16,757 nt of DNA from CAG-1031 sp964556785 (GCA_964556785.1 CAZKXM010000040.1:1-16757); one strand, 5' to 3'. Shown: positions 8,140-15,589, counted from the first letter of the stretch. A program made the numbers and translations. Notes: a model not told the origin generated them from the letters alone.

Positions 8140-9706
8140 TCGCATTCATATTATCTTCGCCGCCATCGCTCTGATTGTCAGCGCGTCAGGCTGCATCAAG
8201 AACGATATTCCCTATCCGCGCATTCAGGCCAATATCGCCGACATGACTGTCGAACACCAGCTTCAGGCAGCGTCGATCGATTCGCTGAACCGCACCGTAA
8301 CTATCTTTCTTGACGAGGTCGCCGATATCCGCAACGTCAAGATGACCGGCTACACCCTCACCCCCGCCGGAGCCGAATGGCCCGACTCTCTGAAGTTTGC
8401 TGCCGGAGTTGACCTGAGCGAGACTCAGCGCACCTTCGTTTCGCTCTATCAGGACTACTTCTGGACAATCTCGGCCGTGCAGAACATAGAGCGCTATTTC
8501 AGTGTCGAAGGGCAGGTGGGCGCATCGACAATCGATGTTCCGGGAAAGCGAGTGGTCGTTTATCTGCCTGAACACGCTAACCTCAAAAAGGTGAAGGTGA
8601 CATCGATGAAGCTCGGTGGGCCCGAAGCCACTTATGTCCCGTCGCTGGTCGACAAGACAACTGATCTGAGCGGACCTCTTGAAGTAACTGTCACCGAACA
8701 TGGGCGCACATCGCAGTGGACCATCTATGTGCAGACAACCGAGTCAACCGTAACTCTCGAGCGAGTCGACGCATGGACAAATGTGGCCTGGCTCTACGTA
8801 TCGGCTCAGGAGGGCCGCGACAACGGTATGCAATACCGTCTGCCTGACGACCTGATATGGACCGAACTCGATCCGTCGGAAATCACCTCGGAAGGAGGTG
8901 CACTCACCGGACGCCTGATCCATCTCCAGCCCGAAACAACATATATTGCGCGAGCCTACAGCGACGAGGAGTTCAGCAACGAAGTAGAGTTTACAACCGG
9001 TCCGCTCTACTCTATCCCCAACGGCTCGATGGACGACTGGTGGCTCAACGGCAAGGTGTGGAACCCCTGGGCAGAAGGTGGTGAAAGCTATTGGGACACA
9101 GGCAATAAAGGAGCTACAACACTCGGCACATCAAACACCTATCCAACCGACGACACTTCGTCGGGAACAGGTCAGGCCGCTTGTCTCGAAACCCGCTTTG
9201 TGGGTATCGGCACGATCGGCAAGCTTGCCGCAGGCAATCTGTTTGCCGGTTACTATGTCAAGACCGACGGCACCAACGGCATCCTGTCGTTCGGGCGCAC
9301 CTTCACCCTGCATCCCACCCACCTAAAAGGCTATCTGAAATATAAATGCTGCCCGATAAGCCATACAACCGGAGGTTTTGAAGACAAAAAGGAGACACCT
9401 GACACAGGCATTATCTGGTGTGCCCTGATCGATTCCGATTCCCCCTTTGAAATCCGTACCAATCCCAACAACCGGCAGCTCTTCGATCCTAACGGCGACT
9501 ATGTCGTGGCCTACGGAAAGGTTGAATACGACTATTCGATCGACAACTACATTCCGTTCTCGATCGAGCTGCAGTATCGCGACACTCAGCGTAACCCGAA
9601 ATACATGCTTATAGTAGCGTCGGCGTCAAGCCTCGGCGACTATTTCACAGGTGGCGCCGGATCAACGCTCTGGGTCGATGATTTCTCTCTCGATTTCGAC
9701 TATTGA
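8126..9706 (+). CDS. PCMD-domain lipoprotein (lipoprotein B), GTG start
   Basis: A 526-residue exported lipoprotein if read from GTG 8126. The frame is open further upstream to an ATG at 7982, but that stretch only shadows barrel 2 and would bury the signal peptide about 48 residues deep. From the GTG the signal is short and ends in the lipobox SASGC with Cys23. Two immunoglobulin-like repeats of the DUF5018-like type follow; each has a [V/I]..F.V.GQ- or WTI-like strand, and one contains FSVEGQVGASTIDVPG. An Fn3-like domain then ends in VEFTTG near residue 290. The C-terminal PCMD domain starts at PNGSMDDWW (298) with AGNLFAGYY, LKGYLKY, SASSLGDYFTGGAGSTLWVDDF and final DFDY, all typical of the family. 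Lipoprotein A has the same general plan. Carbohydrate binding is inferred from the domain name and fold only. Confidence 0.85.
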   Translation: MSTSNRIHIIFAAIALIVSASGCIKNDIPYPRIQANIADMTVEHQLQAASIDSLNRTVTIFLDEVADIRNVKMTGYTLTPAGAEWPDSLKFAAGVDLSETQRTFVSLYQDYFWTISAVQNIERYFSVEGQVGASTIDVPGKRVVVYLPEHANLKKVKVTSMKLGGPEATYVPSLVDKTTDLSGPLEVTVTEHGRTSQWTIYVQTTESTVTLERVDAWTNVAWLYVSAQEGRDNGMQYRLPDDLIWTELDPSEITSEGGALTGRLIHLQPETTYIARAYSDEEFSNEVEFTTGPLYSIPNGSMDDWWLNGKVWNPWAEGGESYWDTGNKGATTLGTSNTYPTDDTSSGTGQAACLETRFVGIGTIGKLAAGNLFAGYYVKTDGTNGILSFGRTFTLHPTHLKGYLKYKCCPISHTTGGFEDKKETPDTGIIWCALIDSDSPFEIRTNPNNRQLFDPNGDYVVAYGKVEYDYSIDNYIPFSIELQYRDTQRNPKYMLIVASASSLGDYFTGGAGSTLWVDDFSLDFDY

Positions 9707-9744
9707 TCACTCCCGTTGCAAACTAATCCAACCGATCTAACGAT

Positions 9745-12102
9745 ATGAAACCCTATCATATACTTCTCCCCGTTGCGGCAGCTATTGCTTTCACCGCCTC
9801 AGCCTCAGGTTCTTTCACCACCCGCACCGACAATGGACGGGTTGTGACAATCGAGTTCATCAACGACAATATCGTGAAGGTGAGCAACAATCTGCCTGAT
9901 GAAACATGCCGGGAGAGCGGAGCGGCTGTTCTGAAAGCCGGTAGTTTCAACGGCAAGAAGATGGAGACGCGCCGTGGCCCGGTTTATGCTACTGCCGAGG
10001 GGCTTACAGTGAGTGTGAGCCGCACTGACGGAGCTGTCAACATCAGCGCAGGGCCTGACCGTGCCGTGAGCGACAACGGTTTGCGACTCATGGCCGACGG
10101 CAAACGCACAATGAGCATATCGACACTCGGCTCCGGCCAGTTTTACGGGGCAGGTGAAAGAGGTTATTCTTTTGACCTCTCGGGCGACACCCTGGTGATG
10201 TATAACAAGCAGAACTACGGCTACACAGCAGGCGAAGCGCGCATCCGCCAGATGAACATCACAATGCCGCTCTTTATTTCCTCAAACGGCTATGCCCTTG
10301 TGTTTGATGATCATGCGGCAGCCGAGATGGTGATGAGCAACCCGATCGAGTATATAACCGAATCGCGCACCCCGGTTTCCTATTATTTCATAAACGGAGC
10401 GGGATCGCTCGAAGGGGTGACGCGCCAACTCAGCGCTCTGACCGGACGCCAGGAACTTCCTCCATTCTGGGCCTTGGGCTACATCACATCGAAATATGGC
10501 TACCGCACCCAGGCCGAGACCCTCGGAGTTGTGGACACGCTCAAGACATCGGGCTATCCTGTTGACGGAATTGTGCTCGATCTTTACTGGTATGGCAAAG
10601 AGCAGGACATGGGACGCCTGGCATGGGACAACGAGCAGTGGCCCGACCACAAGCAGATGCTCGCCGACCTGAAGCAGCAGGGAGTCAATACGGTGATTAT
10701 CTCCCAGCCCTACGTGTTGTTCAACGGCCGCGGCCGCGACAATTTCCGTGCGCTCCACGATCTCCGCATGTTTGTCAACGATTCAACCGGTTCTACTCAG
10801 GATGTTACCATCTGGGTTGGAGAAGGGGGCATGCTCGATGTGTCGAATCCACGCACGCGCGAATGGCTTGCAAAGCATTACGACTACCTCACCCGCGAGG
10901 GAGTGACGGGCTGGTGGGGCGATCTGGGCGAACCTGAGGTTCATCCCGAGACAGGTATCCATGCCAACGGAATGACCACACGTGAGTATCACAACAAATA
11001 CGGCAACGACTGGAGCTCGATCATCTACGACCTCTTCAAGAAAGAGTTTCCTGACCGCCGGTTAATGACGATGATGCGGGGTGGCACCACAGGTCTGCAG
11101 CGTTACAGCGTGTTCCCCTGGTCAACCGATGTTTCCCGTTCATGGGGCGGACTTCAGCCGCAGATCAACATCATGCTCAACTCCTCGCTCAGCGGATTGG
11201 GCTACATGAGCCACGATGTTGGCGGTTTTGCAGTCGACCCCGATCATCCCTACGATCCCGAGCTCTATGTGCGCTGGCTTCAGCTGGGCACATTCTCCCC
11301 TATCCTGCGCACCCATGCCCAGCAGTTTGCGGAGCCTTACAAGTATCCCGAACAGGCCGACATTATCCTTCCGCTGATCAAAGAGCGCTACCGTTGGCTG
11401 CCCTATAACTACACGCTGGCTTGGGAGAACGCCGCCATGGGGCTCCCGCTGGTGCGCCCGGTCAACTTCCATAGCCCCGGGTCGACAGCTCCTGATGGAC
11501 TTCAGGACGAGTATCTTTGGGGCCGTGACGTGCTCGTGGCTCCGGTGCTCAATCCCGGACAAACCGAGCGACGGGTGGTGTTCCCTGCCGGGAAATGGCT
11601 CGATATGGCCTATCCCTCCAAAATCTACTCAGGAGGCGATGCAATCACCTACCCCGCTCCGCTCAACGTTCTCCCGCTGTTTGTCAGAGCAGGATCGTTC
11701 ATTCCCCTGGCCGACTATGCGATGGAAAACACGGGCGATTACCGTGCCGACCGTTATCTCGTGAAGTATTATCCGGTTGAGGGAGTGGCTTCCTCTTACA
11801 CAATGTTTGAGGACAATCATGAATCAACCACCTCACTTGAGACAGGCAAATATTCGCTGATCACGTTCAAGGGAAGCGATACTCCCGAGGCTATCACCAT
11901 CGATCTCAGCTCGGAGGGCACCTATGAAGGAGCTCCGTCAACGCGGCAGATCACATTCGAACTTGCCAACACCGGCGCACCCCGCACGATCACTCTCAAC
12001 GGGAAACGCGTAAAGGGCTGGAAGTACAACAAGAACACCCGCACGCTCACCATTCCGGTGGCTTGGAACGGACGGCAGGCAAAAATCCAGATCACAAAAT
12101 AA
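9745..12102 (+). CDS. Secreted GH31 family alpha-glycosidase
   Basis: A 785-residue retaining glycoside hydrolase of family 31, which typically cleaves alpha-glucosides or alpha-xylosides. A Sec signal peptide (about 1-22, ending near SAS) and no lipobox point to the periplasm. An N-terminal galactose-mutarotase-like beta-sandwich contains FYGAGERGYSFDLSG. The TIM barrel follows from about residue 240, with LDLYWYG. The catalytic nucleophile is Asp393 in GWWGDLGEPE. The acid/base is Asp462 in FPWSTDVSRSWGG; its spacing of 29 residues to the Asp of SHDVGGF matches E. coli YicI. The C-terminal beta domains end in a DUF5110-like module (YTMFEDNHES onward). The gene lies 38 nt after lipoprotein B with no visible promoter, so it is probably the last gene of that operon. 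Substrate cannot be fixed from sequence. Confidence 0.93.
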   Translation: MKPYHILLPVAAAIAFTASASGSFTTRTDNGRVVTIEFINDNIVKVSNNLPDETCRESGAAVLKAGSFNGKKMETRRGPVYATAEGLTVSVSRTDGAVNISAGPDRAVSDNGLRLMADGKRTMSISTLGSGQFYGAGERGYSFDLSGDTLVMYNKQNYGYTAGEARIRQMNITMPLFISSNGYALVFDDHAAAEMVMSNPIEYITESRTPVSYYFINGAGSLEGVTRQLSALTGRQELPPFWALGYITSKYGYRTQAETLGVVDTLKTSGYPVDGIVLDLYWYGKEQDMGRLAWDNEQWPDHKQMLADLKQQGVNTVIISQPYVLFNGRGRDNFRALHDLRMFVNDSTGSTQDVTIWVGEGGMLDVSNPRTREWLAKHYDYLTREGVTGWWGDLGEPEVHPETGIHANGMTTREYHNKYGNDWSSIIYDLFKKEFPDRRLMTMMRGGTTGLQRYSVFPWSTDVSRSWGGLQPQINIMLNSSLSGLGYMSHDVGGFAVDPDHPYDPELYVRWLQLGTFSPILRTHAQQFAEPYKYPEQADIILPLIKERYRWLPYNYTLAWENAAMGLPLVRPVNFHSPGSTAPDGLQDEYLWGRDVLVAPVLNPGQTERRVVFPAGKWLDMAYPSKIYSGGDAITYPAPLNVLPLFVRAGSFIPLADYAMENTGDYRADRYLVKYYPVEGVASSYTMFEDNHESTTSLETGKYSLITFKGSDTPEAITIDLSSEGTYEGAPSTRQITFELANTGAPRTITLNGKRVKGWKYNKNTRTLTIPVAWNGRQAKIQITK

Positions 12103-12104
12103 CG

Positions 12105-12138
12105 AAAAGACGGTTCACCGACCGCCCTTATCCTTTTT
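12105..12138. terminator. Possible two-way terminator between convergent units
   Basis: Bases 12109-12114 pair with 12121-12126 around a 6-nt loop. Read on the minus strand, the stem is six pairs with one G-U wobble and is followed by TTTT (12108-12105), suiting termination of the mazG-topB unit. On the plus strand one pair becomes an A-C mismatch, and the tail is CTTATCCTTTTTAC, so it would be weaker for the GH31 unit. The hairpin overlaps the stop codon of the small Cys-rich gene. The stops of the two convergent genes are only 12 nt apart, so any terminator must sit here or inside a gene. Confidence 0.45.
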
Positions 12139-12300
12139 ACGGCAATTGTCGGAAAGGGCGCAGCCGCAGCAGCATCCTGATGATTCTGTGCAGTCGCCGT
12201 TGCTACCCTTGCGCCGGCGGATGATTCTGCGCACAATCCAGCCGACGGCTACAATCAGGGCTATGGCCACTCCAATGTATTGCGCTAACAGATTGCTCAT
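12115..12300 (-). CDS. Small Cys-rich membrane protein, FeoB-associated type
   Basis: A 61-residue protein with one N-terminal membrane helix (about residues 5-23), then a strongly basic stretch (RRIIRRRK). A cytoplasmic tail carries six cysteines (37, 43, 44, 45, 47, 53) in a cluster ending CGCALSDNC. This plan matches the FeoB-associated Cys-rich membrane proteins, which in other genomes lie beside the ferrous iron transporter FeoB and have no settled biochemical role. The cysteine cluster could bind iron or another metal; that is inference. No feoA or feoB is within the window. Instead the start overlaps the topB stop by 4 nt (ATGA), which suggests it is made by translational coupling with topoisomerase III. 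Confidence 0.75.
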   Translation of the reverse strand: MSNLLAQYIGVAIALIVAVGWIVRRIIRRRKGSNGDCTESSGCCCGCALSDNCRKKDKGGR

Positions 12301-14321
12301 TTCATCAGTTTCTTAACCATTGTGTTAAGTTTGCCGGGAGTGAGATCGGCGGGATATTTGTCAAACGGCAACACCATGTGACATCCCTCGGCATAGCGGC
12401 TGCATCCGTATCCGGTGCGCCCTTTCAGAAGATGTCCCGACTTGCAATGCGGGCACGGAATCTCCTCGATGCTCTTTATGCGCGGAGCGCGCCTGGCACC
12501 TTTCGCACTGCCCTTTGCTGCAGGAGCGGTGACAGGTTCGGGGTTCGCAACTTCAACCCGACGGTGAGAATTGTCGCTCAGCACATTGATGACAACTTCG
12601 CTGACCATCCTCTTGAGCTCGGCAACAAACTCTGCCGAGTTATAGTCGCCGCTCTCAATGCGTCGCAACTTGTTCTCCCACACACCGGTTAGCTTGGCGC
12701 TCTTGATCATTTCATCATGAATCAGTCCGATCAGATCAATCCCGGCCTGAGATGCCATGATGTTTTTCTTTTCGCGATAGATATAGCGGCGCTTGAAGAG
12801 GGTTTCTATGATTGAGGCGCGCGTCGATGGGCGGCCTATTCCGTTGGCTTTCATGGCCTCGCGCAGTTCTTCGTCGTCAACGGTCTTTCCGGCCGTCTCC
12901 ATTGCGCGGAGAAGGGTGCCTTCGGTGAAGTATTTCGGCGGTTGGGTTGTTTTCTTCTGAAGCGAAGGCTTATGGGGCCCGCTTTCACCGACTGTGAACT
13001 CAGGCAGCACACGGTCGTCGGCATCCTCCTTCTCCAGTCCGGCATAGAGGGCCCGCCATCCCGGCTCGGTGATCACCTTTCCCGAGGTCTTGAAGCCGAT
13101 GCCGGCCACATCGGCCGACACCGAAGTCTGGTTGAACTGACAGTCGGGATAGAAGGCGGCTATAAACCGCATGGCAATCATGTGGAACAACTTCTTTTCA
13201 TCGCCCTGCAGGTGGCTCAGTGGTGCTCCCGTGGGAATAATGGCATGGTGATCAGTAACCTTGGAGTTGTCAAACACCTTCTTGGTTTTAGGCAGCTTGC
13301 CCGATAAGAGCGGAGCGGTGAGGGAGGCATAAGGGGTGAGGTTGCGCAGTATTCCGGGAATCTTAGGATAGATATCGTCGGTGAGATAAGTTGTGTCGAC
13401 ACGCGGGTAGGTAGTGACTTTCTTCTCATAGAGAGTCTGAATGAGGCGGAGTGTCTCGTCGGCTGTCCATCCCCACTTCTTGTTAGCCTCCACCTGTAGC
13501 GATGTGAGGTCGAACAGACGCGGCGGCGCTTCGCGCCCTTTTTTGTTCTCCACAGCTGTAACGGTCAGCGGCGAGAGGCTTATTCTATTCATGGCCTCCT
13601 CCCCTTCGGCCTCTGTGTCGTAACGGCCTGATGCGGCTGTGAATGTAGCCCCCCGATAGTCGGTTTTGAGTTCCCAATAGTCCTGCGGCTTGAAATTGGC
13701 AATCTCGAGATGACGCTTGACAACGATTGCGAGTGTGGGGGTCTGGACACGCCCGATCGACAGGACATTGCCCGGCGAGGAATATTTAAGACTGTAGGCC
13801 CGGGTGGCGTTCATGCCCAGAAGCCAGTCGCCAATAGCGCGTGACAGCCCTGCAAGATAGAGATTGTTGAAATCTGACTCAGGCTGAAGATGCGCAAACC
13901 CGTCGCGTATCGACTCATCGGTAAGCGACGATATCCAAAGTCGTTTTACCGGACACTTTACCTCGGCCATCTGCATGACCCACCGCTGTATCAGCTCACC
14001 CTCCTGACCGGCATCGCCGCAGTTCACAATCTCGGTTGCCTGCGCGGCCAGGCGTTTGATAACGTCAAACTGGCGCTTATAGTTGTCAATGTCAATCAGC
14101 TTGATTCCGAACTTCGGAGGAATCATGGGGAGCTGCCCGAGCGACCACCGCTTCCAAAGATCTGTATAATCATGCGGTTCCTTGAGGCAGCAGAGGTGTC
14201 CGTAAGTCCACGTGACGCACCACTCGCCGCAATCATAATATCCGTCGCGGCGGGGTCCGTTACCGAGAATCTTTGCTATATCTGCGGCAACCGACGGTTT
14301 CTCGGTGATGCAGAGCTTCAT
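12297..14321 (-). CDS. topB: DNA topoisomerase III (type IA)
   Basis: A 674-residue type IA topoisomerase, which passes single DNA strands through transient breaks and unlinks replication or recombination intermediates. The TOPRIM domain starts with CITEKPSVA (Glu7 is the conserved glutamate), then TWTYGHL and CGDAGQEGELI around residue 103. The active-site tyrosine is Tyr305 in VTTYPRVDTTYL, the usual TYPRTDS-type motif. GIGRPSTRASIIETL follows later and is also diagnostic. A four-cysteine zinc-finger motif (CPHC...GC...GC) ends the protein, preceded by an Ala/Lys-rich linker. The second acidic residue of the TOPRIM DxD motif is replaced by Gly105. From memory, Bacteroides homologs share this. 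ATGA overlaps join it at both ends to the upstream unknown gene and the downstream Cys-rich gene. No conjugation genes are nearby, so it looks chromosomal. Confidence 0.95.
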   Translation of the reverse strand: MKLCITEKPSVAADIAKILGNGPRRDGYYDCGEWCVTWTYGHLCCLKEPHDYTDLWKRWSLGQLPMIPPKFGIKLIDIDNYKRQFDVIKRLAAQATEIVNCGDAGQEGELIQRWVMQMAEVKCPVKRLWISSLTDESIRDGFAHLQPESDFNNLYLAGLSRAIGDWLLGMNATRAYSLKYSSPGNVLSIGRVQTPTLAIVVKRHLEIANFKPQDYWELKTDYRGATFTAASGRYDTEAEGEEAMNRISLSPLTVTAVENKKGREAPPRLFDLTSLQVEANKKWGWTADETLRLIQTLYEKKVTTYPRVDTTYLTDDIYPKIPGILRNLTPYASLTAPLLSGKLPKTKKVFDNSKVTDHHAIIPTGAPLSHLQGDEKKLFHMIAMRFIAAFYPDCQFNQTSVSADVAGIGFKTSGKVITEPGWRALYAGLEKEDADDRVLPEFTVGESGPHKPSLQKKTTQPPKYFTEGTLLRAMETAGKTVDDEELREAMKANGIGRPSTRASIIETLFKRRYIYREKKNIMASQAGIDLIGLIHDEMIKSAKLTGVWENKLRRIESGDYNSAEFVAELKRMVSEVVINVLSDNSHRRVEVANPEPVTAPAAKGSAKGARRAPRIKSIEEIPCPHCKSGHLLKGRTGYGCSRYAEGCHMVLPFDKYPADLTPGKLNTMVKKLMK

Positions 14322-14734
14322 TTGAACGGAAATGTGACAGTGCCTTGCGCAGTCACCAAGGTGATGCTCCCCTTGCGCGCAACGGCTGTTGGTGCAAAGT
14401 CAATTTCGAGACTCACCGAGCCGTTGTCCTCAAACTGGAAATAGTGTTTGAACTCGATTCCGTCGATATCTTTGGCGGCGAGCACCCGTGTTCCGGCAGT
14501 CAGTGTGGCCGAGTCAATGCGATGAGCGGTGTGCGGAAGTCCCGACAGACGGCAGTAGACCCGCGTCAGGTCTTTGCGGAAATCGATTGAATCAACAATG
14601 AGCTGCATGGCCCCTTTAGGTGCCGCTGCCTCCTTCGTGACAGGCGACATGGTCCGGAGTCCTTTGACAACCGTAGCACCGGCCACTGCGGCCACTGCGG
14701 CAATGAGGATCGCAGCTAAGAGTGCACGCCTCAT
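14318..14734 (-). CDS. Unknown small membrane-anchored or exported protein
   Basis: I do not recognise this 138-residue protein. It begins with an Ala-rich hydrophobic segment (about residues 4-22) after two arginines, which is either a signal peptide ending near GATVVKG or an uncleaved anchor; no lipobox cysteine is present. After a polar linker (about 28-40), the rest has alternating strands suggesting one immunoglobulin- or C2-like beta-sandwich of about 95 residues. It includes IDFRKDLTRVYCRLSGLP, HYFQFEDNGSVSLEIDF and the final GTVTFPFK. A conserved-looking DSATL and a single Cys are present, but no catalytic motif. It overlaps mazG upstream and topB downstream by 4 nt each (ATGA), so it is almost certainly translated. 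It may be a Bacteroidales lineage-specific envelope protein. Confidence 0.75.
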   Translation of the reverse strand: MRRALLAAILIAAVAAVAGATVVKGLRTMSPVTKEAAAPKGAMQLIVDSIDFRKDLTRVYCRLSGLPHTAHRIDSATLTAGTRVLAAKDIDGIEFKHYFQFEDNGSVSLEIDFAPTAVARKGSITLVTAQGTVTFPFK

Positions 14735-15519
14735 TTTTCCTGTGATTTAGCTTCGTTCCAATACTCATCCATCTGCTCCAGGCTCATGCTCTTGAGCTCC
14801 TTGCCCTCCTGACGGGCACGATCCTCAACATGGTTGAAACGACGGATAAACTTCTGGTTAGTCTTTTCGAGAGCGTTTTCGGGATTAACGCCATAGAGGC
14901 GAGCTGCGTTGACAAGGCTGAAAAACATGTCGCCCATCTCGGCTTCGATTCCTTCCTTGCGCCCGGCCTTCAGCTCGGCGTCGAGCTCGGCGATTTCCTC
15001 TTTCACCTTGTCCCAAACCTGCTGCGGCTGTTCCCAGTCAAAGCCTGCGTTGGCCGCCTTTTCCTGAACCCTGAACGCCTTGATCAGCGCCGGCATAGCT
15101 GCCGGCACACCAGCGAGCACACTGCGGTTGCCCCCCTTCTCGCGGAGTTTTATCTGCTCCCAGTTCTGTTCAACGGTGTGGGCATCATCGGCTTTCACTT
15201 CGCCAAACACGTGGGGGTGGCGGAAAATGAGCTTGTCGTTGAGCGCGTCGCAAACGTCGGCAATGTCAAACGCCTCTTTCTCCTCGCCTATCTTGGAATA
15301 GAAAAGCACATGCAGCAATATGTCCCCCAGCTCTTTGCGTATGTTTGGATTATCGTTGCGTATCAGCGCGTCACAGAGCTCATAAACCTCCTCGACGGTG
15401 TTTGGCCGCAGCGATTCGTTGGTTTGCTTGGCATCCCACGGGCACTTCACTCGCAGAATATCCAGTGTATCGATAACTCGGCCCAGAGCCTCTAATTTTT
15501 CAGAACGGGTATGTGACAT
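14731..15519 (-). CDS. mazG: Nucleoside triphosphate pyrophosphohydrolase MazG
   Basis: MazG hydrolyses (d)NTPs to the monophosphate and pyrophosphate, clearing damaged or surplus nucleotides. The 262-residue protein has two tandem MazG helical domains, the usual full-length layout. In the first, CPWDAKQT (26-33) is followed by EEVYE at 43-47 and ELGD at 63-66, giving the EExxE...ExxD metal-binding motif. HPHVFGE follows the first domain. In the second, EEIAELDAEL and EAEMGDMFFSLVNAARL form the equivalent acidic sites, and QKFIRRFNHVE closes it. It is the first gene of a minus-strand operon with a near-consensus promoter. Its stop overlaps the next gene by 4 nt. Upstream it is divergent from glyS. 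Confidence 0.95.
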   Translation of the reverse strand: MSHTRSEKLEALGRVIDTLDILRVKCPWDAKQTNESLRPNTVEEVYELCDALIRNDNPNIRKELGDILLHVLFYSKIGEEKEAFDIADVCDALNDKLIFRHPHVFGEVKADDAHTVEQNWEQIKLREKGGNRSVLAGVPAAMPALIKAFRVQEKAANAGFDWEQPQQVWDKVKEEIAELDAELKAGRKEGIEAEMGDMFFSLVNAARLYGVNPENALEKTNQKFIRRFNHVEDRARQEGKELKSMSLEQMDEYWNEAKSQEK

Positions 15520-15539
15520 TTCTCTTACGTTTTTCTGTG

Positions 15540-15570
15540 CAAAGTTACCTCATTTTTCGCGTTGCACAAA
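15540..15570 (-). promoter_or_regulatory. Bacteroidetes-type promoter for the mazG-topB operon
   Basis: Read on the minus strand, TTTG (15570-15567) and TAACTTTG (15547-15540) are separated by 19 nt, a near-perfect match to the Bacteroidetes -33/-7 consensus. The start codon of mazG ends at 15519, so the leader would be about 15 nt. The left arm of an inverted repeat (15553-15565) lies inside the 19-nt spacer, where a bound protein could block RNA polymerase. Confidence 0.8.
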
Positions 15571-15589
15571 ATTCCCGCAAAGCGAAAAA
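15553..15589. repeat. Imperfect inverted repeat between divergent promoters, candidate operator
   Basis: Bases 15553-15565 (TTTTTCGCGTTGC) are the inverse complement of 15577-15589 (GCAAAGCGAAAAA) at 12 of 13 positions, with 11 nt between the arms. The single mismatch is 15561 against 15581. It sits between the -7 elements of mazG and glyS, upstream of both likely transcription starts. It should therefore act as DNA and not as RNA. No transcription factor can be named. Confidence 0.55.

Noticed and set aside
10282..11562. Long minus-strand frames (10282-10758 and 11140-11562) opposite the GH31 gene
   Set aside because: They are antisense to conserved catalytic-domain sequence, with no family features and no upstream promoter.
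13890..14444. 184-codon plus-strand frame across the topB start
   Set aside because: It is antisense to the conserved N-terminal TOPRIM domain and to the preceding unknown gene, and its protein resembles nothing.
14830..15495. 221-codon plus-strand open frame opposite mazG
   Set aside because: It lies wholly antisense to mazG, which has complete MazG motifs and a promoter; the translated sequence has no recognisable domain and reflects codon bias in the opposite strand.
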